A DNA stretch of 64,000 nt from Thermomicrobiales bacterium (GTDB taxonomy: Bacteria; Chloroflexota; Chloroflexia; Thermomicrobiales; UBA6265), in the NCBI GenBank assembly GCA_019637585.1, contig JAHBVL010000001.1:741947-805946 (forward strand), read 5' to 3'. Position numbers and translations under genes: made by a program. Every line of letters begins with the position of its first letter. Within the stretch, counting starts at the first letter, position 1. Positions 44,422 through 52,034 of the stretch are shown here, one piece after another. The notes beneath the pieces were generated by a model, which did not search any database, was not told the DNA's origin, and saw nothing but the letters and a program-made list of their open reading frames with translations.

Positions 44422-44674
44422 AGGCAATGGGCAAAAGGCAAAAGGCAAAGGGAGATAGGCGATAGGCAAATGGCACAGGGCAAAGGGCAAAGGCGACGAC
44501 GCCGTGAGGTGATAGGAGGACCGAGACAAGCTGGGCCGCGGTGATGCTGCATCGCGAAGCAGCATGGAGCGTCCAATCATCCGACAGAGATAGGTGAAGA
44601 CTCCGGCTGGCGCTCGATCACCAATCATGAACTACGATTCCTTTGCCCTTTGCCCTTTGCCCTTTGCCCAGTGC
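44422..44674. repeat. GGGCAAA/TTTGCCC heptamer arms
   Basis: The left arm, about 44432-44490, has units such as GGCAAAA, GGCAAAG and GGGCAAA. The right arm, read on the minus strand from the CBS gene, is TAGGCAC, TGGGCAA, then AGGGCAA three times and AGG, starting with the gene's own TAG stop. The arms face each other across about 150 bases. Confidence 0.9.
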
Positions 44675-45178
44675 CTAAAACCCCTCTCCCGTCCTCCGCT
44701 CCACATCGAGCGCGAAGTCAGTGCTGCCGCAGCGGGTGCACTTTTCGGGACGGGAGAGGCCGCGCTCGAAATCGCCGCAGGTCTGGCAGGTCCAGCGGAC
44801 GAGGCTGTAGAGACGCAGCAGGTCCGACCGCGTGACCAGCCCGACGAGTTTGCCCTCGCGGACGATCGGCACGCGCCGGATGCCATGCAGACCCATCAGC
44901 GTGGTCACCTGCTCGGCGCTGGCTTCGTCGCCGACGCTGATCACGCCGCGGCTCATGATGTCGCGCACCGTTTTGCCGCGTTTGCTGATGATGTCGTACT
45001 CACTGACCATGCCGATCAGGTAGCCGTTTTCGTCGACCACCGGCAGGCCACCATATCCACGCGAGCGCAGCTCTTCGGCAATGGTGTCCACGGTCGCTTC
45101 CGGGCTGGTGGTGATGATATCGGTCGTCATAATCTCGCGGATCGTGACCGCGGCGTCGTTCTGTTCTGTGCTCGACAT
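44675..45178 (-). CDS. CBS-domain protein with C-terminal zinc ribbon
   Basis: 167 residues. Two CBS motifs (IREIMTTDIITTSPEATVDT; VRDIMSRGVISVGDEASAEQ) form one Bateman module, a sensor of adenosine nucleotides. A zinc ribbon CQTCGDFERGL...CTRCGSTDF covers residues about 135-155. Such fusions may act as nucleotide-controlled adaptors; the partner is unknown. Monocistronic. Confidence 0.88.
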   Translation of the reverse strand: MSSTEQNDAAVTIREIMTTDIITTSPEATVDTIAEELRSRGYGGLPVVDENGYLIGMVSEYDIISKRGKTVRDIMSRGVISVGDEASAEQVTTLMGLHGIRRVPIVREGKLVGLVTRSDLLRLYSLVRWTCQTCGDFERGLSRPEKCTRCGSTDFALDVERRTGEGF

Positions 45179-45618
45179 GGTCTGTCCCGTTTCTGGAAGG
45201 CGGCGCGGTATGAACCGCGGGTGATACTGGAGACATTGTAGGGGGAAATGGGGCCCGGGTCCGAAGACCCGGGGTCCGGAGTCCGCAGTCCGAAGTCCGG
45301 CGGGGGAGCGAGCCTAGCCCGCATTGTTCAATAGGGCATCCCCCTCGGTCCTGGCGGCGTTGGCTTGTGACCACGCTTCGCGTCGTAGCGGCGATCCCTT
45401 GTGGTCGCCGACGGCCCGGAGGGCCGTACACCGCCGCCGCATGCAACGTCGCTGGCGCTTGGCGGCAATGGTGGCTCTACTCCGCTTCGCTCCGTTCCGC
45501 CACCGGCGAGGACAAGCCATCGCCGCTACGCCGGTCCTGGGGCACTCTCACTTCCCGCTACATGATGATGATAGGATCCGTCTCGGGGCCTCGAACCTCG
45601 AACCTCGTTCGATCCGCG
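45179..45618. other. Intergenic region with heptamers and GC-rich hairpins
   Basis: No gene supported. Contains GTCCGAA-type heptamers (45259-45300), several small GC hairpins (for example GGCCC-GGAG-GGGCC near 45413-45426) and TCGAACC three times (45590-45611) just beyond the stop codon of the Cys-rich gene. The middle part (about 45310-45560) looks like a degraded repeat, but I cannot name it. Confidence 0.6.
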
Positions 45619-47802
45619 TCAGTGCGGCACCGGGCAAATCTGAACACAGCTGCCGTCTACACCATCGCCTGCACTACAAAGAAAACTGCTGAAACCGCAC
45701 TCGCTGTGATTGGGTACCGTGCACTCTCCCAAGTAATTCGCAACATCTACGCAGTAGAACCTTTGAGTCGTGTCGGGTGGTATTGGACTGAGCCGAACGC
45801 AACGCGGAAATGACTGCTCGCCACAAAGACCAGCGCATTCGCCATGGTCGCCGCATTCTTTCAGGCACCAGTCATTGACCCATGTTCCGCCAGCTGCCTG
45901 GCAGGATTCGACGCACTGATCGCCGTCTTTGACGTAGCCCTGATTGCAGGTGATCTCGCAACCGCCGTCGCCACAGGTGCTCGTGCCATTGGCCGGATCG
46001 CTGCAGGTTTGACCGCAGAAGGTGCAGTTCTGGTCAGTCCCGAATGGAGTGCAGACACCTGCGCAGCAGAAGCCGTTGGCGACATCGTCGCAGGGGAAGT
46101 CGGTGCCGTCGCCGATGTTCGTGTCACAGTTGCAGGCATAGCCGAGGCATTGCAGCTGCTTGCACTCATTTGCGCACGGCGGGCAGGAGTTGGCTGGATT
46201 CTCTCCAAGACAGCACTCGGCGCCAGTGACGCAGGTGGCGACGCCTTCCACCGAGCAGCAGAGGCCGTTGCAGGTTTGCGGATCGCAGACGCACGCATCC
46301 CCGTCGCACCTGTAGCCAGGCGCGCAGGTGTCGACCGGACCTGAGCAGGTGTGGGTTTGCAGGTTGCATGTATTGGGCAAACAGGCTCCGCCGTCCTGGC
46401 AATCATTGACTGTACAGCATGTACCGCCAATATGGTGCGTGCCGCCACAACACCAACCCGCGGCCGGTGACGGAGCAGGGCCATCGGCCCGGGCGAGGCA
46501 CCCACCTGCTCCGTTGCAGACCTGGCAGACACCGCAGTCGCCATTCGGATCCTGGCCAGCCACAACGGGTTCGCAGTTGCCCTGACCATCGCAGACCCGG
46601 CACATGCCGCATCCGGTATTGGCAACGAGATTGATATTCGAGCATCCCGTGGCGTCATTGCAGGTGTCAGCGGTGCACGCATTGCCATCGTTGCAGGTCG
46701 TCTGATGCAACACGCAGATGCCGAATTCACAGTCGTAGTGATCCCAGCGCGTGCCTTCCGCCTGGCAGACGCTCTCCGGGCAATCGCCCGCGACGATGCA
46801 GCAGGTGGCGCCGTCGGCAATGCAATACCCGTCGCCAAAGGCGTCGACGCAGCACGTTGGAAAATCGGACGAGCAGTTGAATTCACAGGAGCCAGCGAGT
46901 CCGGAGAGGACACAGTCCTCACAGGGACCGCACCGGTTGTCATCGGCTATGCACTGGCCGGCATCACAGACCGCACATCCTGGACAGAGCGCCTGCTCGT
47001 CGATGCAGAAACCATCCCGGCAGACCGAGCAGGGGCCGACCTCGGTTGCGCAAATCGGCGTGGAGTCGACACATCGATTGCTGACCGGATCGCAGATGCT
47101 GCAGTCGCCGAAACTGCAGTCGCCATCATCGCAGCAGGCATCGGCGGCAATACAGATCGCCACTCCGCCGCGGACACAACACTGCGGCGTGTTGCTGCCG
47201 CAACAGAGCGAACCGGCATCGCCAACACAGACCGTGCCGCCGGCAGGACAGCAGGCAAGCTCAGGATGCAGCGATCCAGCCGGCACGGATGGGAAGGTGA
47301 CCGCGCCGGGGTCGTAACAGGCTCCGGTGCAGCACTGGTTGTCGCAGGTCTGCCCAGTCGGGCAGCAGCTCTCTTCCTGAACGTTGGGACCTTCAGCGAA
47401 GATCTGGGTCAGGCAGGTATGGCCCGTGCCGCAGCACTCGCGATCGCAACACTGGGTCGGGTCGGCGCAACACTCCCGGCCGCAGACCCGGTCGGCGGAG
47501 GGACAGCAGATAGCCTGATTGCCGGAACGGGCGCAGGTGCCGGTGGGACAACAGAGGGTGCTGTTGGGGCACTGGTCCTGACCGGGGCAGAGGGGCGGCG
47601 CTGCGGTGGTGCTGGTGGTCGTGGCCGGAGGCGGTGGTGGAGGGACGGTGGGCCGGGTACGGGCATCCCTGGCGCCGGCGTCGGGCGCCAGGGAACCGGC
47701 AGCCGCCGCGCCACCGAGACCGAGAAAACCCTTGATGATCTGACGGCGGGATGCTCCAGCAGCCAGCGATCGGGTCAGACGATCGAACCTGTTTCCGTCC
47801 AC
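45619..47802 (-). CDS. Giant Cys-rich Tat-exported protein, copy 1
   Basis: 727 residues. Tat signal SRRQIIKGFLGLGGAAAAG near residues 19-37, a proline/threonine linker PPPPPPATTTSTTAAPP, then a body with on the order of a hundred cysteines in irregular CxxC, CC and CxxxC repeats (for example CCPSADRVCGRECC, CCDRECCGTGHTC). It resembles the disulfide-knot modules of eukaryotic-type extracellular proteins (EB/Dickkopf-like) without a precise family. Tat export implies folding before secretion. It lies ten bases downstream of its paralogue. Confidence 0.85.
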   Translation of the reverse strand: MDGNRFDRLTRSLAAGASRRQIIKGFLGLGGAAAAGSLAPDAGARDARTRPTVPPPPPPATTTSTTAAPPLCPGQDQCPNSTLCCPTGTCARSGNQAICCPSADRVCGRECCADPTQCCDRECCGTGHTCLTQIFAEGPNVQEESCCPTGQTCDNQCCTGACYDPGAVTFPSVPAGSLHPELACCPAGGTVCVGDAGSLCCGSNTPQCCVRGGVAICIAADACCDDGDCSFGDCSICDPVSNRCVDSTPICATEVGPCSVCRDGFCIDEQALCPGCAVCDAGQCIADDNRCGPCEDCVLSGLAGSCEFNCSSDFPTCCVDAFGDGYCIADGATCCIVAGDCPESVCQAEGTRWDHYDCEFGICVLHQTTCNDGNACTADTCNDATGCSNINLVANTGCGMCRVCDGQGNCEPVVAGQDPNGDCGVCQVCNGAGGCLARADGPAPSPAAGWCCGGTHHIGGTCCTVNDCQDGGACLPNTCNLQTHTCSGPVDTCAPGYRCDGDACVCDPQTCNGLCCSVEGVATCVTGAECCLGENPANSCPPCANECKQLQCLGYACNCDTNIGDGTDFPCDDVANGFCCAGVCTPFGTDQNCTFCGQTCSDPANGTSTCGDGGCEITCNQGYVKDGDQCVESCQAAGGTWVNDWCLKECGDHGECAGLCGEQSFPRCVRLSPIPPDTTQRFYCVDVANYLGECTVPNHSECGFSSFLCSAGDGVDGSCVQICPVPH

Positions 47803-47811
47803 GATTCTCTC

Positions 47812-50010
47812 CTAGCCCGTTGGAGGTGGGGAGCAGTCTATCAGTTGGCACAGGCCGGGAGCGCATACCTCCCAGCAGACATGACTATTCTTGCTGCAGA
47901 GAGACCCGGCTGGGCAATCCAGGGAGGTCTGACATGATCCGAACCAGCTTCGCCCGCAGAAACTGCCCTCGGTGAAGTAGTCATCGCACGTGCCCCCGCA
48001 TCCGCGGCACTGCGCGTCTTCTGAGCAGGAGCGTGCGCACGAGCCGTTGGACATCCGCACGCCTCCGGCATACTCACACACTTCGACGCATCCTCTGTCG
48101 CTAGTGAAGACATAGCCCGGGTTGCAGTCGATCCCGCAAACGCCGGGACCGCAGTTGCCCACGCCGTTCGGCGGATCGATGCAGGCCTCTCCACAGCCGC
48201 TGCAGTTCTCCTTCGTCCACAGCTCGGTACAGATTCCGTCGCAGCACGTGCCATGGGGTTTCGTGTCGCAGGGGAGCCCGGAGCAACATTCGAGGTTGGG
48301 AACGCAGGCGCCCTCACAACAGGCGCCATCGAACTCGGCCCGGCACTCAATGTCGTTGCAGAGGCAGTCGCCCCCCTCACAGGCGTAGCCTGGTTCGCAG
48401 ATATCGGAGGGGAAGGTGCACCGGTGGGTCTGCAGGTTGCAGGTAGTCGTCAGGCAGGCGTTCTCATCGTCGCAGTCGCCGTCGGCGCAGCACTCGCCCC
48501 GGAGGAAATGCTGGCCGCCGCAGCACCAACCTTCTGTCGGGGCCGCGCCATCGTCCCGGTTGACGCAGTTGCCGTGGCCGTCGCAGGTCTTGCAGACACC
48601 GCATTCGCCATCATCTTCACCAGCCGGTCGGGGAAGGCAATCGCCATTCAGACAGGTTCGGCAGGTATCGCAGTACTCGCCATTGGGTTTGTGCTGATCG
48701 GCTGGACAGGTGATGGTCTGGCCATCGCACATTTCGACGGGGTCGCAGTAGTGGTGAATGCTGGGCCGGCAAACAGTTTCGGCGCCGGCCGCGACGCATT
48801 CGCTGGTCCCTGCCTGGCTCACAACGCAGACACTGCAGTCCCCCGGGCAGTCACCGTCCTCGCAACAGGCGTCGTCCGCCAGGCAGACAGGCACGTCGCC
48901 GCGGTCGCAGCAGTTCGGGGTCAGACCCGTGCAGCAGATCTCCCCACTCGCCCCCTGGCAGACGGTGCTCTCCGGAATCGGCAGGCAGGCGCCCTGGTTG
49001 CAGGTCTCGCAGGTATCGCAATCCCCGTCGACATCGCAGCCGCAGAAGGGCCCGCTTTCACAGACGCCGTTGCAGCAGATGCCATCCTCATCGATCTCGA
49101 CCGTGCAGTCGACGCCGCACGAGCCGCAGTTGAAACGGTCGGTGCTGGTGTCGGTGCAACTGTCCCCGCAACATGCGGCATTCGGTCCGGTACAGGCCGA
49201 TGTGACCGAGCAGGCGCCAGCGATGCAGGTGGGCGGCGTGCAGGCGTCAGGGGCGGGGCATTCGCCGTCGTCATCGACGCAGAGACTGCTGGTGGTATCG
49301 CAAACCGCGCATTCGCCTGGGCAGTCGATGTCGTTGCAGCAGGCATTGGCCGCGATGCAGATGGCCACCCCGCCGCGGACACAACACTGGGGCGTGTCGC
49401 CACCGCAGCAGGTCGAACCGGACGCCGCGGCGCAGATCGTGCTGCCAGCTGGACAGCAGGCGAAACCGGGTGCGAGGGAACCTTCTGGCACCGAGGGGAA
49501 GATGGAGGCGTTGGGATCGTAGCAGGTCCCCTGGCAGCACTGGTTGTCACACGTTTGCCCGGTTGGACAGCAGCTCTCTTCCTGAACGTTGGGACCCGCA
49601 GCGAAGACCTGGGTCAGGCAGGTGTGGCCCGTGCCGCAGCACTCCCGGTCGCAGCACTGGGTTGGGTCGGTGCAGCACTCCCTGCCGCAGACCCGGTCGG
49701 CGGAGGGACAGCAGATAGCCTGATTGCCGGAACGGGCGCAGGTGCCGGTCGGACAGCAGAGGGTGCTGTTGGGGCACTGGTCCTGACCGGGGCAGAGAGG
49801 CGGCGCCGCGGTGGTGCTGGTGGTCGTGGCCGGGGGAGGAGGCGGAGGGACGGTGGGGCGGGTACGGGCTTCGCGGGCATCGATCTGGTGTGGCGAGAGA
49901 CCGGCGAGGGATGCGCCGCCACCGATTCCCAGCAGGGTCTTGAGGATCGTACGGCGTGATGCGCCGCGACCGACGAGCCGGGTGAGATGATCGAAATGGC
50001 GATCGTCCAT
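47812..50010 (-). CDS. Giant Cys-rich Tat-exported protein, copy 2
   Basis: 732 residues from ATG 50010, after AGGGGG; a GTG-type start at 50064 is less likely. Tat signal SRRTILKTLLGIGGGASLAG, then the same linker as copy 1 and a body rich in CxxC repeats. Roughly the first 220 residues are nearly identical to copy 1, also at DNA level; the C-terminal parts diverge (for example CRGCGGTCDDYFTEGSFCG here). A recent tandem duplication with gene conversion or selection at the front is likely. Confidence 0.85.
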   Translation of the reverse strand: MDDRHFDHLTRLVGRGASRRTILKTLLGIGGGASLAGLSPHQIDAREARTRPTVPPPPPPATTTSTTAAPPLCPGQDQCPNSTLCCPTGTCARSGNQAICCPSADRVCGRECCTDPTQCCDRECCGTGHTCLTQVFAAGPNVQEESCCPTGQTCDNQCCQGTCYDPNASIFPSVPEGSLAPGFACCPAGSTICAAASGSTCCGGDTPQCCVRGGVAICIAANACCNDIDCPGECAVCDTTSSLCVDDDGECPAPDACTPPTCIAGACSVTSACTGPNAACCGDSCTDTSTDRFNCGSCGVDCTVEIDEDGICCNGVCESGPFCGCDVDGDCDTCETCNQGACLPIPESTVCQGASGEICCTGLTPNCCDRGDVPVCLADDACCEDGDCPGDCSVCVVSQAGTSECVAAGAETVCRPSIHHYCDPVEMCDGQTITCPADQHKPNGEYCDTCRTCLNGDCLPRPAGEDDGECGVCKTCDGHGNCVNRDDGAAPTEGWCCGGQHFLRGECCADGDCDDENACLTTTCNLQTHRCTFPSDICEPGYACEGGDCLCNDIECRAEFDGACCEGACVPNLECCSGLPCDTKPHGTCCDGICTELWTKENCSGCGEACIDPPNGVGNCGPGVCGIDCNPGYVFTSDRGCVEVCEYAGGVRMSNGSCARSCSEDAQCRGCGGTCDDYFTEGSFCGRSWFGSCQTSLDCPAGSLCSKNSHVCWEVCAPGLCQLIDCSPPPTG

Positions 50011-50391
50011 GCAGGACCCCCTTTGCGACTGTACGCATTCAGCGGACGCCGTCGTGAACCTCAAGACCGGGCCACGATCCGCGGCAATCCGTTGAGTCCC
50101 TCAGGACATCGTGCATGCGAACGTTGCGGACCCTCCGATGAGACAAAAGGTCTGCGCTCTTCCTTTCGACGATAGGGGAGGGAGAGGTATCCGTATATCC
50201 GTCCAGGGACGGATATCGGCCCCGGCGCCTACTGATTCCCGAGCAGAGCGGGGCAATATGGCGCGATGGGCCGGGAATACCGACCGTCCCATCCGGCCGG
50301 CAGCCTGTTTCCATCTACCAATGCGTGGGTAGCGTGCATGTTCGGCGGCTCTTTCCAGATGGACAATCGATGCATTCGAAAGGAGACGCAC
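50011..50391. promoter_or_regulatory. Divergent intergenic region between Cys-rich and LuxR-type genes
   Basis: No gene seen. Holds a palindrome at 50195-50216 with ten-base arms ATATCCGTCC/GGACGGATAT around AG, preceded by an overlapping direct repeat TATCCGT. The ribosome site of the LuxR-type gene (AAAGGAG, 50378-50384) is at the right end. Confidence 0.7.
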
Positions 50392-50751
50392 ATGTCGATT
50401 GTTTCAGCAGAACTGAGTGAAGCATGGACGCTGCGGCGGCGAAGTGGGGCGCAGATGGCTCGTCCGGCGACGACCTATCGCGTGGATCTCGATCTCGAGC
50501 GGGAGTTTCAGCCCGCGGATGCGCCGGCGGGCGGCGAGCCGGTCGATGCGGCGCTTCATCCCCGCTTGACGCACCGCGAGCTACAAGTGATCCAACTGGC
50601 GGCGCGAGGTGCGACCGACCGTGAAATCGCCGACGCACTCTTCATCTCCCGCCGGACCGTGACCTCCCACATGGCCAGCATTCTGTTCAAGCTGAATGTG
50701 GGCAATCGCACGGCTGCCGCTGTCATCGCGGCCCAATCGGGACTTATCTAG
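50392..50751 (+). CDS. LuxR-type helix-turn-helix regulator
   Basis: 119 residues from ATG 50392. The C-terminal half is a GerE/LuxR DNA-binding domain: LTHRELQVIQLAARGATDRE, then IADALFISRRTVTSHMASIL and the final helix. The N-terminal 55 residues show no receiver, PAS or ligand domain, so it may act alone or with an unseen partner. It is divergent from the Cys-rich genes, with a palindrome between. The G of its TAG stop is the first base of a heptamer array. Confidence 0.88.
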   Translation: MSIVSAELSEAWTLRRRSGAQMARPATTYRVDLDLEREFQPADAPAGGEPVDAALHPRLTHRELQVIQLAARGATDREIADALFISRRTVTSHMASILFKLNVGNRTAAAVIAAQSGLI

Positions 50752-50872
50752 CAGGCAGCGGGCAGCGGGCAGTGGGCAGTGGGCGAAAGTGAGGAAGGGA
50801 ACATAGCCGATGGTGGCTAGGCAGCCTGACACGCTTTCGCAAACTGCCTGCTGCCCGCCGCCTGCTGTCCGC
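50751..50872. repeat. Symmetric heptamer arrays between two convergent stop codons
   Basis: Left arm 50751-50785: GCAGGCA, GCGGGCA, GCGGGCA, GTGGGCA, GTGGGCG, its first G being the last base of the LuxR-type stop TAG. Right arm 50845-50872, read on the minus strand: GCGGACA, GCAGGCG, GCGGGCA, GCAGGCA, its first G being the last base of the ABC-ATPase stop TAG. Confidence 0.95.
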
Positions 50873-52008
50873 TACGCTGGATACACCCGCTCTTCCGTCT
50901 GCGAATCGAAGACGAACACCTGATTCCAGTCGAGTGAGAGGTGGACCTGGTCCCCTTCGGTGAAGACGTCGGTGACGGAGCGGACCGACCGCAGGAGGGT
51001 GTCGCCGGCGTCGATTTCGTAGAGAACGTCGGTCCCCAGAATCTGGCGGGTGTGCACTGTTCCCGCGATCGAGCCGGCGTGCGGGGCGCGTTCGACCTGC
51101 AGGTAGTCGGGACGGACGCCGAGGGTGACAGTGTCGCCGGACACGCGAGCCCGAACCTCGGCCGGGAGCTCAAGGGTCCAGCCGGGCAGGAGAGAAATCG
51201 TGTTGCCGCTCGCCTGACCGGTCAGGAAGTTGATCGGATGGGCGCCGATGAACCGGGCGATCCAGGTGTTGACCGGGCGGAGATAGAGATCGAGCGGATC
51301 GCCGAGCTGAACCAGTTTCCCTTCGTTCATCACCCCGATCCGGTCGGCGATGGCCATCGCCTCTTCCTGATCGTGGGTGACGAAGACCATCGTCGTTTCC
51401 ACTTCCCGGTGGATGCGAATCAGCTCCGAGCGCATCTGTCGGCGGAGTTCGGCATCGAGACTGGAAAACGGCTCATCGAGAAGGAAGAGCGCCGGCCGCC
51501 GGACCAGCGCTTTGGCGATGGCCACGCGCTGTCGCTGACCGCCGGAGAGTTGGTTGATCTTCCGGTCGAGCATCGGTGTCAGCCCGAGAATCCCGGCGAC
51601 TTCGACCGTTCGCTCGGCAACGACCGATCGGTCGACTTTCTGCGTCCGTAGGGCGAACCCGATGTTCTCCCGCACGTTGAGGTGCGGGTAGAGCGCGATC
51701 GACTGGAAGACCATCGCGATATCCCGCTCTTCCGGCGGCAGGTGGTTGACGATCTTGTCGCCGAAGATGATCTGGCCGCCAGTCGGCGTTTCGAGACCGG
51801 CAAGCATGTTCAGTGTCGTCGTTTTGCCGCAGCCGGAGGGACCGAGCAGGACCAGCAGCTCGCCGCTCGTGATGTCCAGATCGACACCTCGCACCGCGTG
51901 GAAACCCTCGAAGCGCTTTTCGACGCCGCGCAGCTGAATATCGACCGGCTGGCCATCGCGCTGATGGCGATTGCCCGTTGCATGGGTGAGTGTGCTCTGT
52001 TGAGACAT
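50872..52008 (-). CDS. Sugar ABC transporter ATP-binding protein (MalK/UgpC type)
   Basis: 378 residues from ATG 52008 after GGGAGAACAGG; longer in-frame starts upstream would overlap the permease gene. Walker A GPSGCGKTT near 58-66, signature LSGGQRQRVAIAKAL, Walker B ALFLLDEPFSSLD, H-loop VTHDQEEA, then the MalK-type OB regulatory region (VTLGVRPDYLQVERAP). It energises the fused permease encoded just upstream in the same operon. Confidence 0.94.
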   Translation of the reverse strand: MSQQSTLTHATGNRHQRDGQPVDIQLRGVEKRFEGFHAVRGVDLDITSGELLVLLGPSGCGKTTTLNMLAGLETPTGGQIIFGDKIVNHLPPEERDIAMVFQSIALYPHLNVRENIGFALRTQKVDRSVVAERTVEVAGILGLTPMLDRKINQLSGGQRQRVAIAKALVRRPALFLLDEPFSSLDAELRRQMRSELIRIHREVETTMVFVTHDQEEAMAIADRIGVMNEGKLVQLGDPLDLYLRPVNTWIARFIGAHPINFLTGQASGNTISLLPGWTLELPAEVRARVSGDTVTLGVRPDYLQVERAPHAGSIAGTVHTRQILGTDVLYEIDAGDTLLRSVRSVTDVFTEGDQVHLSLDWNQVFVFDSQTEERVYPA

Positions 52009-52034
52009 CCTGTTCTCCCAACCAGGGTTGCGAA

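Noticed and set aside
46705-47937. Plus-strand open frame of 410 codons
   Set aside because: Same reason: shadow of Cys-rich copy 1.
48253-49959. Long plus-strand open frame of 568 codons
   Set aside because: It is fully antisense to the Cys-rich Tat gene, whose Cys and Pro codons keep the opposite frame free of stops; the product is Ala/Gly-rich with no domain or ribosome site.
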